Source: Hyphomicrobiales bacterium (GTDB lineage Bacteria > Pseudomonadota > Alphaproteobacteria > Rhizobiales > Xanthobacteraceae). From it: DNA of 64,000 nucleotides. This document shows positions 9,019 to 20,258 of this stretch, piece by piece. The notes under the pieces are model-generated. The model was given only the letters and a program-made list of their open reading frames with translations, had not been told where the DNA came from and ran no database searches. The translations under genes and the position numbers were made by a program. Numbering within the stretch: the stretch's first letter is position 1; the number at the start of each line of letters is the position of its first letter. The stretch is taken from the NCBI GenBank assembly GCA_017305665.1, contig JAFKKH010000020.1, positions 62,001-126,000 on the forward strand. The letters are read 5' to 3'.

Positions 9019-9906
9019 ATGAGCACGATTGAGCCCGCAATCGGCGGCGGCGTGCCGGAACCGGTTAGCCCGCTGAGGGAAGCCTGGACCGTCTATCGGC
9101 GCAATGCGCCGGCCGTGTTCGGGACGCTGCTTCTGTTCGCCATTGTGGCCTTTGTTCTCTACGGAACGTTCATCTACAAGGGCGACCCCTACGAGATCGT
9201 CTGGGCGCCGCAGACGCCGCCCGGGGTTGAGGCAACTGTACCGCTCGGCACCGACAATCTCGGCCGCGACCTCCTGCGCGGACTCCTCAAGGGCGGCGGT
9301 CCGACGCTTGCTGTGGGCGCGGCAGCGGCCATCATCACACTCGTCATCGGTATCCTTCTCGGCGGCATCGCCGGCTATTTCGGCGGCTGGATCGACGATC
9401 TCCTGATGCGCATCACCGAATTCTTCCAGGTCCTGCCGGCGTTGCTGTTTGCCATGGTCGTCATCACGTTGTTCTCGCCATCGACCATCACGACGTCCAT
9501 CGCGATCGGCGTCGTCCTCTGGCCGCAAACCGCACGCCTGACACGCGCAGAATTTCTCAAGATCCGTGAGTTGGAATATGTCATGGCGGCGCGGTCGATC
9601 GGCGCGCGCAACGGGCGCATCATGTGGAAGGTGATCCTGCCCAACGCGCTCCCGCCGCTTATCGTTTCGGCAACTCTTACGGTCGGCGTGGCGATCCTGT
9701 TTCAGGCGGGACTGTCCTTTCTCGGCCTCGACGACCCCAACACCATGTCGTGGGGACTGATGATCGGCACCAACCGGCAATACATCCTCGACGCCTGGTG
9801 GCCGGTCACTTTTCCCGGCGTCGCGATCTTCCTGACGGTGTTTGCGGTCAGCCTCGTCGGCGACGGACTCAACGACGCCTTCAATCCCAAGCTGCGCGAG
9901 CGCTGA
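9019..9906 (+). CDS. ABC importer permease, DppC/OppC type
   Basis: A 295-aa membrane protein with the OppC N-terminal segment (a long first helix, then LGTDNLGRDLLRGLLKGG) and an EAA loop (EYVMAARSIGARNGRIMWKVILPNALPPL). It forms the heterodimeric channel with the preceding DppB-type permease. The spacing is one base on both sides, upstream and downstream, which indicates translational coupling. Confidence 0.92.
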   Translation: MSTIEPAIGGGVPEPVSPLREAWTVYRRNAPAVFGTLLLFAIVAFVLYGTFIYKGDPYEIVWAPQTPPGVEATVPLGTDNLGRDLLRGLLKGGGPTLAVGAAAAIITLVIGILLGGIAGYFGGWIDDLLMRITEFFQVLPALLFAMVVITLFSPSTITTSIAIGVVLWPQTARLTRAEFLKIRELEYVMAARSIGARNGRIMWKVILPNALPPLIVSATLTVGVAILFQAGLSFLGLDDPNTMSWGLMIGTNRQYILDAWWPVTFPGVAIFLTVFAVSLVGDGLNDAFNPKLRER

Positions 9907-9907
9907 C

Positions 9908-10900
9908 ATGACGAAGCCGCTGCTCTCGATTCGCGATCTAAAGGTCGAATTCTCCACGCGCTACGGACATGTGACCGCGCTCAACGGCATCGACCTCGAT
10001 CTGCTGCCGGGCGAAACGCTCGGCATCGTCGGCGAATCCGGCTGCGGCAAGTCAATCACTGCGCTCACTACGATGGGTCTTATTCCCGATCCGCCGGGCC
10101 GCATCGCAGGCGGGCGCATTGTCTTCGATGGAGAAGATATCACCCAGGCCGATGCGCGACGGTTGCGAAGTCTGCGCGGCGCCGAGATCTCGATGATCTT
10201 CCAGGAGCCTATGACGTCGCTCAATCCGGTCTTCACCGCCGGCGACCAGATCGCCGAGGCGATCATGCTGCATCAGTCGGCAAACAGGGCCGAAGCCGAC
10301 CGCATGGCGGTCGAACTGTTGCGCACGGTCGGCATCCCCGAACCTGAACGACGCGCTCAATCCTTTCCGCACGAGCTTTCCGGAGGAATGCGGCAGCGCG
10401 TGATGATTGCAATCGCGATCTCCTGCCGGCCGCGCATTCTGATCGCCGACGAACCCACCACGGCGCTCGACGTGACGGTTCAGGCGCAGATTTTCGACCT
10501 GATGCGCGACATCCAGCAGCAATTCGGCGTTGCCATCATGCTGATCACCCACGATATGGGTGCTATTGCCGAGATGGCGGACCGGGTGGCGGTCATGTAC
10601 GCCGGCCGCATCGTTGAAAAGGGCAGCGCCGACGCCATCCTCGATAATCCCCTACACCCCTACACACGCGGGCTGATCGGCTGCATTCCCGTGCTCGGCA
10701 AGGAAGCCGGCCAGGAAGGCCGGATGCCGCCGCTGGCTGAAATCCCCGGCATCGTGCCGCCGCTGCACCTGCTTGGACAAGGCTGCGCCTTCGCGGACCG
10801 CTGTCCTCTTGCGTTTGATCGCTGCCGCACCGAGAGCCCGATGCTGAAAGGCGATGTTCACAAGGTCGCATGTTTCGCGGCGGAAATGGAGGCGGCGTGA
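9908..10900 (+). CDS. Peptide ABC importer ATPase, DppD/OppD type
   Basis: A 330-aa ATPase: Walker A GESGCGKS, signature LSGGMRQR, Walker [13 protein letters not shown], switch histidine in LITHDMG. The C-terminal oligopeptide extension has the Cys-containing iron-sulfur type motif ([20 protein letters not shown]) typical of OppD/DppD. The start at 9908 is one base after the permease stop; a longer reading begins inside the permease gene. It pairs with the next ATPase. Confidence 0.93.
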   Translation: MTKPLLSIRDLKVEFSTRYGHVTALNGIDLDLLPGETLGIVGESGCGKSITALTTMGLIPDPPGRIAGGRIVFDGEDITQADARRLRSLRGAEISMIFQEPMTSLNPVFTAGDQIAEAIMLHQSANRAEADRMAVELLRTVGIPEPERRAQSFPHELSGGMRQRVMIAIAISCRPRILIADEPTTALDVTVQAQIFDLMRDIQQQFGVAIMLITHDMGAIAEMADRVAVMYAGRIVEKGSADAILDNPLHPYTRGLIGCIPVLGKEAGQEGRMPPLAEIPGIVPPLHLLGQGCAFADRCPLAFDRCRTESPMLKGDVHKVACFAAEMEAA

Positions 10901-11880
10901 CGACAGAGACGCTGCTCGATGTGCGAGGGCTGTCGGTCCGCTTCGCCATGCCGCGCAAATCCCTGTTCGGCCAGCGGCCCGTGCTGCATGCGGTGCGCGA
11001 CGTGTCGTTTTCGCTGCGGCCCGGCCGCACACTGGGACTGGTCGGAGAGAGCGGCTCCGGCAAGACGACGGCGGCCATGGCCACGATCCGGCTCGCCGCG
11101 GCGCATACCGGTTCGGTCCTGTTCAACGGCATCGATCTTCTCAAGCTTGACGCCGAGGCAATGCGCCAGCAGCGGCGCCACCTGCAGGTGATCTTCCAGG
11201 ATCCCTATTCGTCGCTCAATCCGCGCGAACGGGTCGGCGCAATCGTGCGTGAACCTCTCGACCTCATGATGCCCGATAGCTCCAAATCGGATCGGGAGAA
11301 GCGCGTACGCGAACTGTTCGGTTTGGTCGGCCTGAGGCCGGACCAGATGGCACTGTTCCCGCATCAGTTTTCCGGGGGACAGCGGCAGCGAGTCTCCATC
11401 GCGCGGGCGCTCGCTACCAATCCCAGGCTGATCGTCTGCGACGAACCGGTTTCGGCACTCGATGTGGCGATCCAGGCCCAAATATTGAACCTGCTGCGCC
11501 GACTGCAGGACGACTATGGGCTTTCCTACCTGTTCATCAGCCACGATCTCGGGGTCGTGCAGTTCATCTGCGACGACATCGCCGTGATGTATCTCGGGCA
11601 GATCGTCGAATTCGCCGACCGCCCCACGCTGTTTTCCCGGCCGCGCCATCCCTATACCGCAGCGCTTCTTTCCGCGGCTCCATCGCTCGCGCGACGCAAG
11701 AGCGCGGGCTATGTACGCGAAGGCGCGGTGAAGGGTGATCCGCCGAGCCCGTTGAACGTTCCAGTAGGCTGTGCCTTCGCCTCACGGTGCCCGCGCGTAC
11801 AGTCAAAATGCCGCGATGAGCGGCCAGTCCTGCACCACAATGCCCACAGTGCCGTCGCTTGCCACTACCCGCTTGACTGA
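10897..11880 (+). CDS. Peptide ABC importer ATPase, DppF/OppF type
   Basis: About 327 aa: Walker A GESGSGKT, signature FSGGQRQR, Walker B LIVCDEPVSALD, switch LFISHDLG, and the Cys-rich C-terminal motif GCAFASRCPRVQSKCRDERP. The chosen start is the GTG at 10897, which overlaps the TGA of the previous gene (GTGA) and has GGAGG just upstream; an ATG at 10870 is possible. It is the last gene of the importer operon and is followed by a convergent kdpE. Confidence 0.92.
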   Translation: MTTETLLDVRGLSVRFAMPRKSLFGQRPVLHAVRDVSFSLRPGRTLGLVGESGSGKTTAAMATIRLAAAHTGSVLFNGIDLLKLDAEAMRQQRRHLQVIFQDPYSSLNPRERVGAIVREPLDLMMPDSSKSDREKRVRELFGLVGLRPDQMALFPHQFSGGQRQRVSIARALATNPRLIVCDEPVSALDVAIQAQILNLLRRLQDDYGLSYLFISHDLGVVQFICDDIAVMYLGQIVEFADRPTLFSRPRHPYTAALLSAAPSLARRKSAGYVREGAVKGDPPSPLNVPVGCAFASRCPRVQSKCRDERPVLHHNAHSAVACHYPLD

Positions 11881-11929
11881 TGATGTCTCCGCTCAGGGTC
11901 GACGCCGCGTTGTGAATATTTAATCGATC

Positions 11930-12619
11930 TCAGCTTTCACTGATGCGATATCCAACACCCGGCTCGGTCAGGATGATCTGAGGATCGTCGGCCCGGTCTT
12001 CGATCTTCTGCCGCAACTGGCCGATATAAACGCGAAGGTACTGGGTATCGGCTGTATGGGCGACGCCCCAAACCGCCGCCAGAATCTGACGATGGGTCAG
12101 AACCCGGCCGGCATTTTTCGCCAGAAACGACAACAACTCGAATTCCTTCGGGGTCAGCTTCAATTCGACGCCGCTGCGAATCGCCCTGTGTCGAACCGCA
12201 TCGATTTCAAGGCCACCCACCCGAAGCACTGGCGTCTCCGCGTTACGCTGCATGCGATGACGGAGTGCCGTGCGCATCCGCGCCATGAGTTCACCGACGT
12301 TGAAGGGCTTGTTGACGTAGTCGTCCGCACCGAGATCCAACGACTCGATTTTCTCCGCCTCGCGTTCGCGCGCGGACAGCACGATCACCGGCACATCGGA
12401 CCACTCGCGCACCCGACGGATCACATCCTTGCCGTCGCCATCAGCAAGCCCGAGATCGAGCAGAACGATATCGGGTGCCTCAGCCGCTATGCGCTTGACC
12501 GCATCGGCGACCGTGGCCGTGCTCGACATCTCGTAGCCGTTGGCCTCGAGTGCGGGCTTGAGGAAGCGCAGGATCGCCACCTCGTCATCGACGACCAGCA
12601 CGCGAGATTTCGCAGTCAT
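11930..12619 (-). CDS. kdpE: KdpE, response regulator of the high-affinity K+ system
   Basis: A 229-aa OmpR-type regulator: the receiver domain (VLVVDDEVAILRF, phospho-acceptor in DIVLLDLGLADGDG, LGADDYVNKPF) followed by a winged-helix DNA-binding domain (KLTPKEFELLSFLAKNAGRVLT). It is phosphorylated by KdpD and activates kdp transcription at low potassium or osmotic stress. Its start overlaps the kdpD stop (ATGA). It is placed at the end of the kdp cluster, as is usual. Confidence 0.97.
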   Translation of the reverse strand: MTAKSRVLVVDDEVAILRFLKPALEANGYEMSSTATVADAVKRIAAEAPDIVLLDLGLADGDGKDVIRRVREWSDVPVIVLSAREREAEKIESLDLGADDYVNKPFNVGELMARMRTALRHRMQRNAETPVLRVGGLEIDAVRHRAIRSGVELKLTPKEFELLSFLAKNAGRVLTHRQILAAVWGVAHTADTQYLRVYIGQLRQKIEDRADDPQIILTEPGVGYRISES

Positions 12620-15297
12620 GCCGAAGTGTCCTCTCGCGGAAACAGCATCACGAATCTGGCTCCAGGTTGCCCGTCGACCGGACTTTCGACGGTGATCGAT
12701 CCACCGTGAGCGTCCATGATCCCCTTGGCAATGGCAAGGCCGAGGCCAACTCCCTGGCCACCGTCGCGCAATTCGCGAGTGTCGCGTCCCTTGACGAAGC
12801 GGTCGAACACATGGACGAGCATATCGGATGGAATACCGGGCCCGTTATCGGTCACGCGCACGGCAACGCCCAGCGAGCTGACGTGGGCATCGATCATGAG
12901 ATGCGTATCCGGTGGGGTATGCACGAGCGCATTGGCCACGATATTTCCGATCGCCTGCTCCGCCAGCGCGGCGTCGGCACGCACCAGCGGAAGGTCGGAA
13001 GGCATGTTGACAACGATGCGTTGCGACGCACCGCGCCGTCGCGCAGCGCTAACGACGCGCTCGACGATCTCGCGCAAGTCGATCCAGTCGCGGCGCAACT
13101 CCAACGCCCCGGCGTCAATCCGCGTGATTGCAAGCAGATTGCGAACCATGGCGTCGAGGCCCTCGCTTTCCTGCTTGATCTGGGTCAGGAGATCGGTCTT
13201 GGCCACGGCGTCGATCTTGTCGCCATAGCTCAGGAGACTGGTCGCCGCGCCGAGGATGGATGACAGCGGCGTGCGGAAATCGTGAGAGATCGAGGCCAGC
13301 AAGGTGTTGCGCACGCGCTCGGTCTCAGTCGCCGTTCTGGCCCTGATCATCTCGCTTGCCAGCGTGGCGCGCTCCAGCGCCGCGGCGGCCTGCTCGGAGA
13401 GCGTGTCGAGCAAGGCGCGCGATTCGGAATCGAACGGCGGCGCCGATTGGTCCTTTGCAACACCGATGACGCCGAGCGTTTTGTCGCCGATCCGCAACGG
13501 AACAAAATACCACGGTATGATCGGCAACGTCCCGGTATCGGCGCCCGCAGGTTCTGCATGGTTGAAGGCCCAGCGCGCCGCTGTCATGGCGGCAGGATCG
13601 AGCGTATCCTCCGGCGGCCACGCCGCCACCAGTGCAAGGTCGTCATCCTGCCCAAGCAACACCACGACCGGCCGAGTTAAACTCGCATGAATTTCTCCAG
13701 CCGCTCCCTCTGCAATTCCATCTCGCGTCGCAATTCCCGAGAGACGCCGCGTGAATTCATAAAGTCGGCGCATGGCGCGGACCCGGCTCGCCGACACCTT
13801 TACCTGATCGCGGACACGGCCCGCCATCGCGGACGCGACAATCGCCACGACCAGAAAGATGACGAGCGCCAGCAATTCATACGGCTCGGCGATCGTGAAG
13901 TCGTAAAGCGGCGGGATGAAGAAGAAATTGTAGGCAAAGAACGAGAGAACCGAGGCATAGACCGCAGGCCAGACGCCGAAGTTGATGGCACTCACCAGCA
14001 CCGAGACCATGAATACCATCGACAGGTTCGGAATCGGCGTCAGTTTGGTCAAAACCTCGCTGACACCGAGTGCCGCCGCAACCGTCAGGGTGGCATATAT
14101 GAACTGAAGCGGGCGTAGCGAGATTCTCTCCTGCGGCAGCCACTTGGGTGGCGTCGGCCCATCGGCTCCTCCGGCGATCAGATGGATCGCAATATCCTGC
14201 GTCCGCCGCACCAGTTCGTGCGGTAGCGATCGCCGAAACAGTTCATTCAGGAACCCGCCGCGAGAGCGGCCCACCACGACCTGGGTGACGTTTTCGAATT
14301 TTGCGTAGCGGAGAAGCTCCGCAGGCAAATCCACGCTCGACAGGATTTGCGTCTCCGCGCCGAGGCTCTCCGCCAACTTCATCGCGTCATCGACGCGGCG
14401 GCGCGCCGCCGGACCGAGACTTGCACCGGGCCGCTCGACCGTCACCGCAATCCAAGGCGCATCCATCAGATCAGCGAGCCGCTTGGCGGCCCGAACTACA
14501 GCCGGCGACATCGGATCGGGACCGATGCAGGCCAGGATACGCTCGCCAGCAGCCCACGGCCCCTCGATCGCCTGCGCCTGCATCCTCTCGATCAGAGATG
14601 CATCCACCCGCTCGGCCGCACGCCGCATGGCAAGCTCTCGCAGCGCGGTCAGATTTTGAGGCTTGAAAAAATTCTCGACCGCGCGCGCAGCTGTATCCTG
14701 AACGTAGACCTTACCTTCCGCAAGCCGCTTCAGCAGTTCGTCCGGCGGAAGATCGACAAGCACCACCTCGTCGGCCTGATCGAACACCTTGTCCGGCACG
14801 GTCTCGCGCACCCGAACCTTGCTGATCTTCTGGACGACGTCGTTGAGGCTTTCAAGGTGCTGTATGTTGAGGGTCGTCCAGACATCGATGCCGGCACGCA
14901 GCAACTCGTCGATGTCCTGCCAGCGTTTGGGATGACGGCTGCCCGGCACGTTGGTGTGAGCATATTCATCGACCAGCAACAAATTCGGCTTGCGCGCACG
15001 CGCCGCATCGAGATCGAACTCGTGCATCACCTGATTGCGATAGATGATCGGCTTGCGCGGCAGCACTTCAAAGCCGTCAAGCAGTTGTCCGGTCTCACGA
15101 CGACCGTGAGTTTCGACCAAACCAGCGACCACGTCGCGACCACCTACAATCTCGCTACGCGCTGCCGTCAACATCGCATAGGTCTTGCCGACGCCTGGCG
15201 CAGCGCCGAGAAAAATCTTCAACCGCCCGCGCGATTCCTTGTTCGCGAGGCTCAATAGCGCATCAGGGGATGCTCTCAATCCATCTGACTCGGCCAT
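12616..15297 (-). CDS. kdpD: KdpD, osmosensitive K+ channel sensor histidine kinase
   Basis: An 893-aa protein with the full KdpD order. The N-terminal KdpD domain has Walker A (GAAPGVGKTYAML, about residues 32-44) and DEYAHTNVPG. A Usp-like domain, four close membrane helices (about 400-500) and a GAF-like region follow. The kinase core has the phospho-accepting histidine in SHDFRTPLSSILGAA and ATP-binding boxes DNGPGIPSD and GVGLGLAIAKG. It senses potassium and turgor and phosphorylates KdpE. The length matches E. coli KdpD. Confidence 0.97.
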   Translation of the reverse strand: MAESDGLRASPDALLSLANKESRGRLKIFLGAAPGVGKTYAMLTAARSEIVGGRDVVAGLVETHGRRETGQLLDGFEVLPRKPIIYRNQVMHEFDLDAARARKPNLLLVDEYAHTNVPGSRHPKRWQDIDELLRAGIDVWTTLNIQHLESLNDVVQKISKVRVRETVPDKVFDQADEVVLVDLPPDELLKRLAEGKVYVQDTAARAVENFFKPQNLTALRELAMRRAAERVDASLIERMQAQAIEGPWAAGERILACIGPDPMSPAVVRAAKRLADLMDAPWIAVTVERPGASLGPAARRRVDDAMKLAESLGAETQILSSVDLPAELLRYAKFENVTQVVVGRSRGGFLNELFRRSLPHELVRRTQDIAIHLIAGGADGPTPPKWLPQERISLRPLQFIYATLTVAAALGVSEVLTKLTPIPNLSMVFMVSVLVSAINFGVWPAVYASVLSFFAYNFFFIPPLYDFTIAEPYELLALVIFLVVAIVASAMAGRVRDQVKVSASRVRAMRRLYEFTRRLSGIATRDGIAEGAAGEIHASLTRPVVVLLGQDDDLALVAAWPPEDTLDPAAMTAARWAFNHAEPAGADTGTLPIIPWYFVPLRIGDKTLGVIGVAKDQSAPPFDSESRALLDTLSEQAAAALERATLASEMIRARTATETERVRNTLLASISHDFRTPLSSILGAATSLLSYGDKIDAVAKTDLLTQIKQESEGLDAMVRNLLAITRIDAGALELRRDWIDLREIVERVVSAARRRGASQRIVVNMPSDLPLVRADAALAEQAIGNIVANALVHTPPDTHLMIDAHVSSLGVAVRVTDNGPGIPSDMLVHVFDRFVKGRDTRELRDGGQGVGLGLAIAKGIMDAHGGSITVESPVDGQPGARFVMLFPREDTSA

Positions 15298-15318
15298 CTT
15301 CGATCCGCGCCAACGGCA

Positions 15319-15732
15319 TTAGCGCCTTTGTAATCCCTTCCACAATTCGGAGCGGCTGTCTGCTCTACCAGACCCCGGAAATGCCTTCTCTCGCAATTCG
15401 ATCCGACAGGCCAGAAGAAAGGCCCGCTGAAGCGGTCGCTGCTCGATCCTGCGCACATGCGCCATGAGCACCTGGCGGCGGCCCGGCGTATCCGGCGCCG
15501 CAATGGCAGTACACAGTCGCTCGCTGTAGCTTCGGAAGAATCGGAACACCTCTCGGTCTCTCATCCTATCCAACGTATCCATCTTCACGGCTAGGTCCAA
15601 GACCGTCTGCTGATCCCGAACATCACGAGACATCGCATAGCGCAACACCAAAAACAGCCAGTCCTGTACCATATGGTCGCCCGCATCACGGGCAGAGATC
15701 GCGTGCGGACATGTCGCGATCGGAAGCGGCAT
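15319..15732 (-). CDS. Uncharacterised 137-aa protein encoded between kdpC and kdpD
   Basis: A 137-aa basic, arginine-rich protein with no signal peptide and no motif I recognise. A hydrophobic patch (WLFLVLRYAM) starts a mostly helical sequence. It lies 8 bp after kdpC and 21 bp before kdpD on the same strand, so it is very likely co-transcribed with kdp. An internal ATG at residue 21 (MVQDWLFLV) is a possible alternative start. A kdp-linked accessory role is inferred from position only; a chance ORF is not fully excluded. Confidence 0.55.
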   Translation of the reverse strand: MPLPIATCPHAISARDAGDHMVQDWLFLVLRYAMSRDVRDQQTVLDLAVKMDTLDRMRDREVFRFFRSYSERLCTAIAAPDTPGRRQVLMAHVRRIEQRPLQRAFLLACRIELREKAFPGSGRADSRSELWKGLQRR

Positions 15733-15740
15733 GAGTCACG

Positions 15741-16346
15741 CTAACGCCCGCCACCCTGATCAAGGGCGAGATTAAGCCGAAGCACATTGACGCGCGGCTC
15801 GCCGAGCCACCCCATCAGACGTCCCTCTGTCTGGGCAGCGACCAGCGCGCGCACGCGATCCTCCGGCAACCCACGGGCCTTGGCCACCCGCGGCACCTGG
15901 AACAGGGCTGCAGCGGGCGAGATGTCTGGATCAAGACCGCTGCCCGATGTGGTGACCAGATCGACCGGCACCGGCTGCGACGGGTTCTCCCCTTTCAGTT
16001 TTTCAACGTCAGCCTTGACGCGGTCCGCCAGCACCTTGCTGGTCGGCCCCAAATTCGAGCCGCCGGAATTTGCGGCATTATAGGGCGCCGGCACCGTCTT
16101 GGAGGCATCCTTCGGATCCGGCCCCGTCGTCGCCGACGGCCGGCCGTGAAAATACTTGTCCGATGTGAATTGCTGTCCGATCAACGCCGATCCGACAATC
16201 TTGTTACCCTGCGCGATCAGGCTCCCCTGAGCCTGATAGGGAAACAGCAGTCGAGCCGCACCGGTGATGGTCAACGGATAGACAAGACCGGTCACAATCG
16301 TCAGCGCGACGAGAATAACGATGGCGGGACGCAATTCCTTCAACAT
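15741..16346 (-). CDS. kdpC: KdpC, K+-transporting ATPase subunit C
   Basis: A 201-aa subunit with one N-terminal membrane helix ([21 protein letters not shown]) and a periplasmic domain. The domain carries the family signatures [32 protein letters not shown] and [12 protein letters not shown]. KdpC is the small subunit of the KdpFABC pump and raises its ATP affinity. It lies 9 bp after kdpB. Confidence 0.97.
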   Translation of the reverse strand: MLKELRPAIVILVALTIVTGLVYPLTITGAARLLFPYQAQGSLIAQGNKIVGSALIGQQFTSDKYFHGRPSATTGPDPKDASKTVPAPYNAANSGGSNLGPTSKVLADRVKADVEKLKGENPSQPVPVDLVTTSGSGLDPDISPAAALFQVPRVAKARGLPEDRVRALVAAQTEGRLMGWLGEPRVNVLRLNLALDQGGGR

Positions 16347-16355
16347 GACAGCCTC

Positions 16356-18425
16356 TCAAGCGAGATGCAAAGCGGTGACGGCAAGGTCGATGGCCTTGAT
16401 ACCGATGAACGGCAGAACCACGCCGCCGAGCGCGTAGATCAACAAGTTACGGCGCAACAGCGCGGCAGCGCCGATCGGACGGTACTTGACGCCTTTCAGC
16501 GCCAGCGGAATCAAGGCAACGATGATCAGGGCATTGAAGATGATCGCCGATAGGATCGCGCTCTGCGGCGTCGACAGATGCATGATGTTAAGCACCCCGA
16601 GTTGCGGGTAGAACGTGGCGAACATCGCGGGAATGATCGCAAAGTATTTGGCGACGTCGTTCGCGATGGAAAACGTCGTCAGTGCACCGCGCGTCATCAG
16701 GAGTTGCTTGCCGATCTCCACTACCTCGATCAACTTGGTCGGATCGGAATCGAGATCGATCATGTTGCCGGCCTCGCGCGCGGCTTGTGTGCCGCTCTGC
16801 ATGGCAACGCCGACATCCGCCTGTGCCAGCGCGGGAGCATCATTGGTGCCGTCGCCACACATGGCGATCAGCCTGCCGCCCGCCTGCTCGCCGCGAATGT
16901 AGCGGAGCTTGTCCTCGGGCGTGGCCTCGGCAATGAAATCGTCGACACCGGCCTCGGACGCGATCGAAGCGGCGGTAACCGGATTGTCGCCGGTGATCAT
17001 GACCGTCTTGATGCCCATCCGGCGCAAGGCTGCGAACCGGTCCTTGACATCCGGCTTTACCACGTCCTTGAGATGGATGACTCCGACCAGACGGTCCCCG
17101 TCCACCAATCCCAGCGGCGTGCCACCGGTTCGCGCGATCCGATCAACTGCGGCACGAAATGCTGGCGGCTCGGCGATATCGCGCCCAGCCTGTTCGCGCG
17201 CAAACTTCAATACCGAGTCGATCGCGCCCTTGCGCAGCTTGCGGCCGAGCATATCGACGCCAGATAGTCGCGTCACAGCGGAGAACGGGATGAACGTCGC
17301 ATCCGTTCCGGCGTTCTCACGCGCGATCTGATATTTGTCCTGCACCAGTGTGATGATCGAGCGACCTTCGGCGGTGTCATCAGCCTCGCTTGCCAGAAGC
17401 GCGATGCGCGCCGCCTCTTGCTCGCTAATCCCAGGCGCCGGAATGATTTCCGACGCCAGCCGGTTGCCGAAGGTGATGGTGCCCGTCTTGTCGAGCAACA
17501 GGGTATCGACATCGCCCGCGGCCTCGACGGCGCGGCCGGACATCGCCAGCACATTGAACCGCACCAGCCGGTCCATACCGGCAATTCCGATCGCGGACAG
17601 CAAGGCGCCGATTGTCGTCGGGATCAGCGTGACGAATAGCGCCACTAGCACGACGACGGAAATCGCCCCGCCAGCGTAGGCGACATAACTCGGAATAGTC
17701 GCCGTCGCGAACACGAAGATGATGGTCAGACCGATCAGCAGGATGTTCAGCGCGATTTCGTTGGGCGTCTTCTGGCGCTCGGCGCCTTCCACGAGCTTGA
17801 TCATGCGATCGAGAAACGAGGAGCCCGGCGACGACATGATGCGAACGATAATGCGGTCCGAGATCACGGTGGTGCCACCCGTGACTGCGGACCGGTCGCC
17901 GCCGGATTCGCGGATCACCGGCGCAGACTCACCCGTCACCGCGGCCTCGTTGACAGACGCGATGCCTTCGATCACCTCGCCATCGCCGGGAATGATATCG
18001 CCGGCCTCGCACACTACGAGATCGCCGACTTCCAATTCGTCCGCGGAGACACCTTCGAACAGATCGTGATTATCAGCCGTCAGGAGACGCTTGGCACGAG
18101 TCTGCGTCCGTGTGCTGCGCAAGGCATCGGCCTGCGCCTTTCCCCTGCCCTCGGCCACGGCTTCCGCGAAGTTGGCGAACAGCACGGTGAACCACAGCCA
18201 GATCACGATCTGCAACTCGAACGCTATCGGCTGGCTTGCCATGATGTCCCGCACCAGCAGCGCGCTGGTGAGCAACGTGACCACCTCCAGCACGAACATG
18301 ACCGGATTTTTGATCAGCGTCCGCGGATCAAGCTTGACGAATGCCTGGCCGATCGCAGGGATCACGATCGCCGGATCGAATAATGCGGTCGCCGGCATCC
18401 GCTTGCGAAGTTTGAGAGTGTCCAT
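16356..18425 (-). CDS. kdpB: KdpB, K+-transporting P-type ATPase catalytic subunit
   Basis: A 689-aa P-type ATPase. It has the phosphorylation site DKTGT ([13 protein letters not shown]), the actuator loop VTGESAPV, and hinge-region motifs [10 protein letters not shown] and [17 protein letters not shown]. Hydrophobic helices lie at both ends. It hydrolyses ATP to drive potassium import through KdpA. The length and order A-B-C match the family. Confidence 0.98.
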   Translation of the reverse strand: MDTLKLRKRMPATALFDPAIVIPAIGQAFVKLDPRTLIKNPVMFVLEVVTLLTSALLVRDIMASQPIAFELQIVIWLWFTVLFANFAEAVAEGRGKAQADALRSTRTQTRAKRLLTADNHDLFEGVSADELEVGDLVVCEAGDIIPGDGEVIEGIASVNEAAVTGESAPVIRESGGDRSAVTGGTTVISDRIIVRIMSSPGSSFLDRMIKLVEGAERQKTPNEIALNILLIGLTIIFVFATATIPSYVAYAGGAISVVVLVALFVTLIPTTIGALLSAIGIAGMDRLVRFNVLAMSGRAVEAAGDVDTLLLDKTGTITFGNRLASEIIPAPGISEQEAARIALLASEADDTAEGRSIITLVQDKYQIARENAGTDATFIPFSAVTRLSGVDMLGRKLRKGAIDSVLKFAREQAGRDIAEPPAFRAAVDRIARTGGTPLGLVDGDRLVGVIHLKDVVKPDVKDRFAALRRMGIKTVMITGDNPVTAASIASEAGVDDFIAEATPEDKLRYIRGEQAGGRLIAMCGDGTNDAPALAQADVGVAMQSGTQAAREAGNMIDLDSDPTKLIEVVEIGKQLLMTRGALTTFSIANDVAKYFAIIPAMFATFYPQLGVLNIMHLSTPQSAILSAIIFNALIIVALIPLALKGVKYRPIGAAALLRRNLLIYALGGVVLPFIGIKAIDLAVTALHLA

Positions 18426-18443
18426 GGACGGACTCCGATTTGG

Positions 18444-20147
18444 CTAGAACAGGCTGCCGGACTGCATCGCGAGATGCTCGACGATCGGGCCAAGCGCAAG
18501 CGCCGGGAAGAACGTGAGGCCGCCGACGATGAGAATGACGCCGATCAGAAGACCGACGAACAGCACGCCGGTGGTGGGGAATGTTCCGCTCGACACAGCG
18601 ACCTTCCTCTTGGCGGCAAGTGCGCCGGCGATCGCCATGGCCGGCACGATCATCCAGAAGCGGCCCAAGAACATCGTGACCGCGCCGGTGAGATTGTAGA
18701 ACAGTGTGTTGCCGGTCAGCCCAGCGAACGCGGATCCGTTATTCGCGGCCTGCGATGTGAAGGCATAAAGGACTTCACTGAAGCCGTGCGGACCGGCATT
18801 GCCCATCGATGCGACGGCGGGCGGATAGACAACGGCAACGGCCGTCCATCCCAGCATCACCAGCGGCAGAACCAGGATGGCGAGCATCGCCATCTTGACC
18901 TCGCGAGCGTCGATCTTCTTGCCGACATACTCCGGCGTGCGCCCGACCATCAGACCCGCGATGAACATCGTGACGATGACGAACAGCAACATGCCGTAAA
19001 GTCCAGCGCCGACGCCGCCGATCACGATCTCGCCGAGCTCCATGTTGATCAGGGGGATCATGCCGCCAAGCGCGGTGAACGAATCGTGCATGGCATTGAC
19101 GGCGCCACACGAGGCCGCTGTGGTAACCACCGCAAACAGAGCGGACGCAACAATGCCGAAGCGCACCTCCTTGCCTTCCATATTGCCCCCGGCGAGGCCG
19201 AGGCTGTCCAGCAACGTCGTGCCGTTGGCTTCGGCCCAATAGCAGACGGCAACGCCCGCTAAGAACAACACACCCATGGCCGCCAGAATTGCCCACCCCT
19301 GGCGCTGGTTGCCGACCATGCGACCGAACACGTTGGTCATGGCTGCGCCAAGCGCGAAAATCAGAACCATCTGAATGAGATTCGACAGCGCAGTGGGATT
19401 CTCGAAGGGGTGGGCGGCGTTGGCGTTGAAGAAGCCACCGCCGTTGGTGCCGAGCATCTTAATTACGACTTGCGATGCCACCGGACCGACCGCGATGGTC
19501 TGGTGTGCACCTTCGAGCGTCGTCGCATCAATGGAGGCGCCGAGCGTCTGGGGAATACCCTGCCAGATCAGGACGAGCGCAACGGGAATGCAGATCGGCA
19601 GCAAGACGTAGAGCGTGCACCTGACGACATCGACCCAGAAATTTCCGACCGTTCGTGCAGAGGTACGTGCAAAGCCGCGAACGAGTGCCATCGCGAGCGC
19701 AATGCCCGTTGCAGCCGACAGAAAGTTCTGCGACGTCAGGCCCAACATCTGCACGAGATAGGACATCGTGCTTTCGCCGCCGTAGTTCTGCCAGTTGGTA
19801 TTGGTGACGAAGCTCATAGCAGTGTTGAACGACAGATCGGGCGCGACCGCCGACTGATCTGCGGGATTGAAGGGCAGCAGCGTCTGCAACCGCATCAGGC
19901 CATAAAGAAGGAAAAAGCCGCCCGCGTTGAACAACAGCATGGCGATGGCATAGCTGAGCCAGTGCTGCTCGTGGTTTTTGTCAACGCCCGCGAGCCGATA
20001 GAACCCGGCTTCTACCGGCTGCAACACCGGAGAGAGGAACGTACGCTCGCCGCTGAAGACGCGCGTCATATAGCCACCGAGCAATGGCGCTAGGGCGACG
20101 ACGATGGCACAGAATAGAATGATTTGCGCCCAGCCAAAGACGGTCAT
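18444..20147 (-). CDS. kdpA: KdpA, K+-binding and translocating subunit
   Basis: A 567-aa membrane protein with about ten helices and four degenerate selectivity-filter loops, for example [36 protein letters not shown] and [16 protein letters not shown]. It is related to the Trk/Ktr/KcsA channel superfamily and conducts potassium for the KdpFABC pump. It is 9 bp after kdpF and 18 bp before kdpB. Confidence 0.98.
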   Translation of the reverse strand: MTVFGWAQIILFCAIVVALAPLLGGYMTRVFSGERTFLSPVLQPVEAGFYRLAGVDKNHEQHWLSYAIAMLLFNAGGFFLLYGLMRLQTLLPFNPADQSAVAPDLSFNTAMSFVTNTNWQNYGGESTMSYLVQMLGLTSQNFLSAATGIALAMALVRGFARTSARTVGNFWVDVVRCTLYVLLPICIPVALVLIWQGIPQTLGASIDATTLEGAHQTIAVGPVASQVVIKMLGTNGGGFFNANAAHPFENPTALSNLIQMVLIFALGAAMTNVFGRMVGNQRQGWAILAAMGVLFLAGVAVCYWAEANGTTLLDSLGLAGGNMEGKEVRFGIVASALFAVVTTAASCGAVNAMHDSFTALGGMIPLINMELGEIVIGGVGAGLYGMLLFVIVTMFIAGLMVGRTPEYVGKKIDAREVKMAMLAILVLPLVMLGWTAVAVVYPPAVASMGNAGPHGFSEVLYAFTSQAANNGSAFAGLTGNTLFYNLTGAVTMFLGRFWMIVPAMAIAGALAAKRKVAVSSGTFPTTGVLFVGLLIGVILIVGGLTFFPALALGPIVEHLAMQSGSLF

Positions 20148-20156
20148 GTCATTCTC

Positions 20157-20246
20157 CTAGAACCGTTCTGGAAACAGCAGCGCGTAGGTGAGATAGATGA
20201 GCAGTCCTGCCGTCACGAACGCGGCCAGGGAATAGTCGATGGACAT
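20157..20246 (-). CDS. kdpF: KdpF, 29-aa K+-transporting ATPase subunit F
   Basis: Reading the minus strand from the ATG at 20246 gives a 29-aa peptide: MSIDYSLAAFV, then a single membrane helix (TAGLLIYLTYALLF), then the PERF tail typical of KdpF. KdpF stabilises the KdpABC complex. It lies just upstream of kdpA and is too short for routine ORF calling. Confidence 0.92.
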   Translation of the reverse strand: MSIDYSLAAFVTAGLLIYLTYALLFPERF

Positions 20247-20258
20247 GGCGCACCTCTT

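Noticed and set aside
8947-9957. Minus-strand frame of 336 codons opposite the DppC-type permease
   Set aside because: Asp/Arg-rich shadow of a clear membrane protein gene.
14347-15258. Plus-strand frame of 303 codons opposite kdpD
   Set aside because: Lies fully inside the N-terminal domain of KdpD and has no recognisable content.
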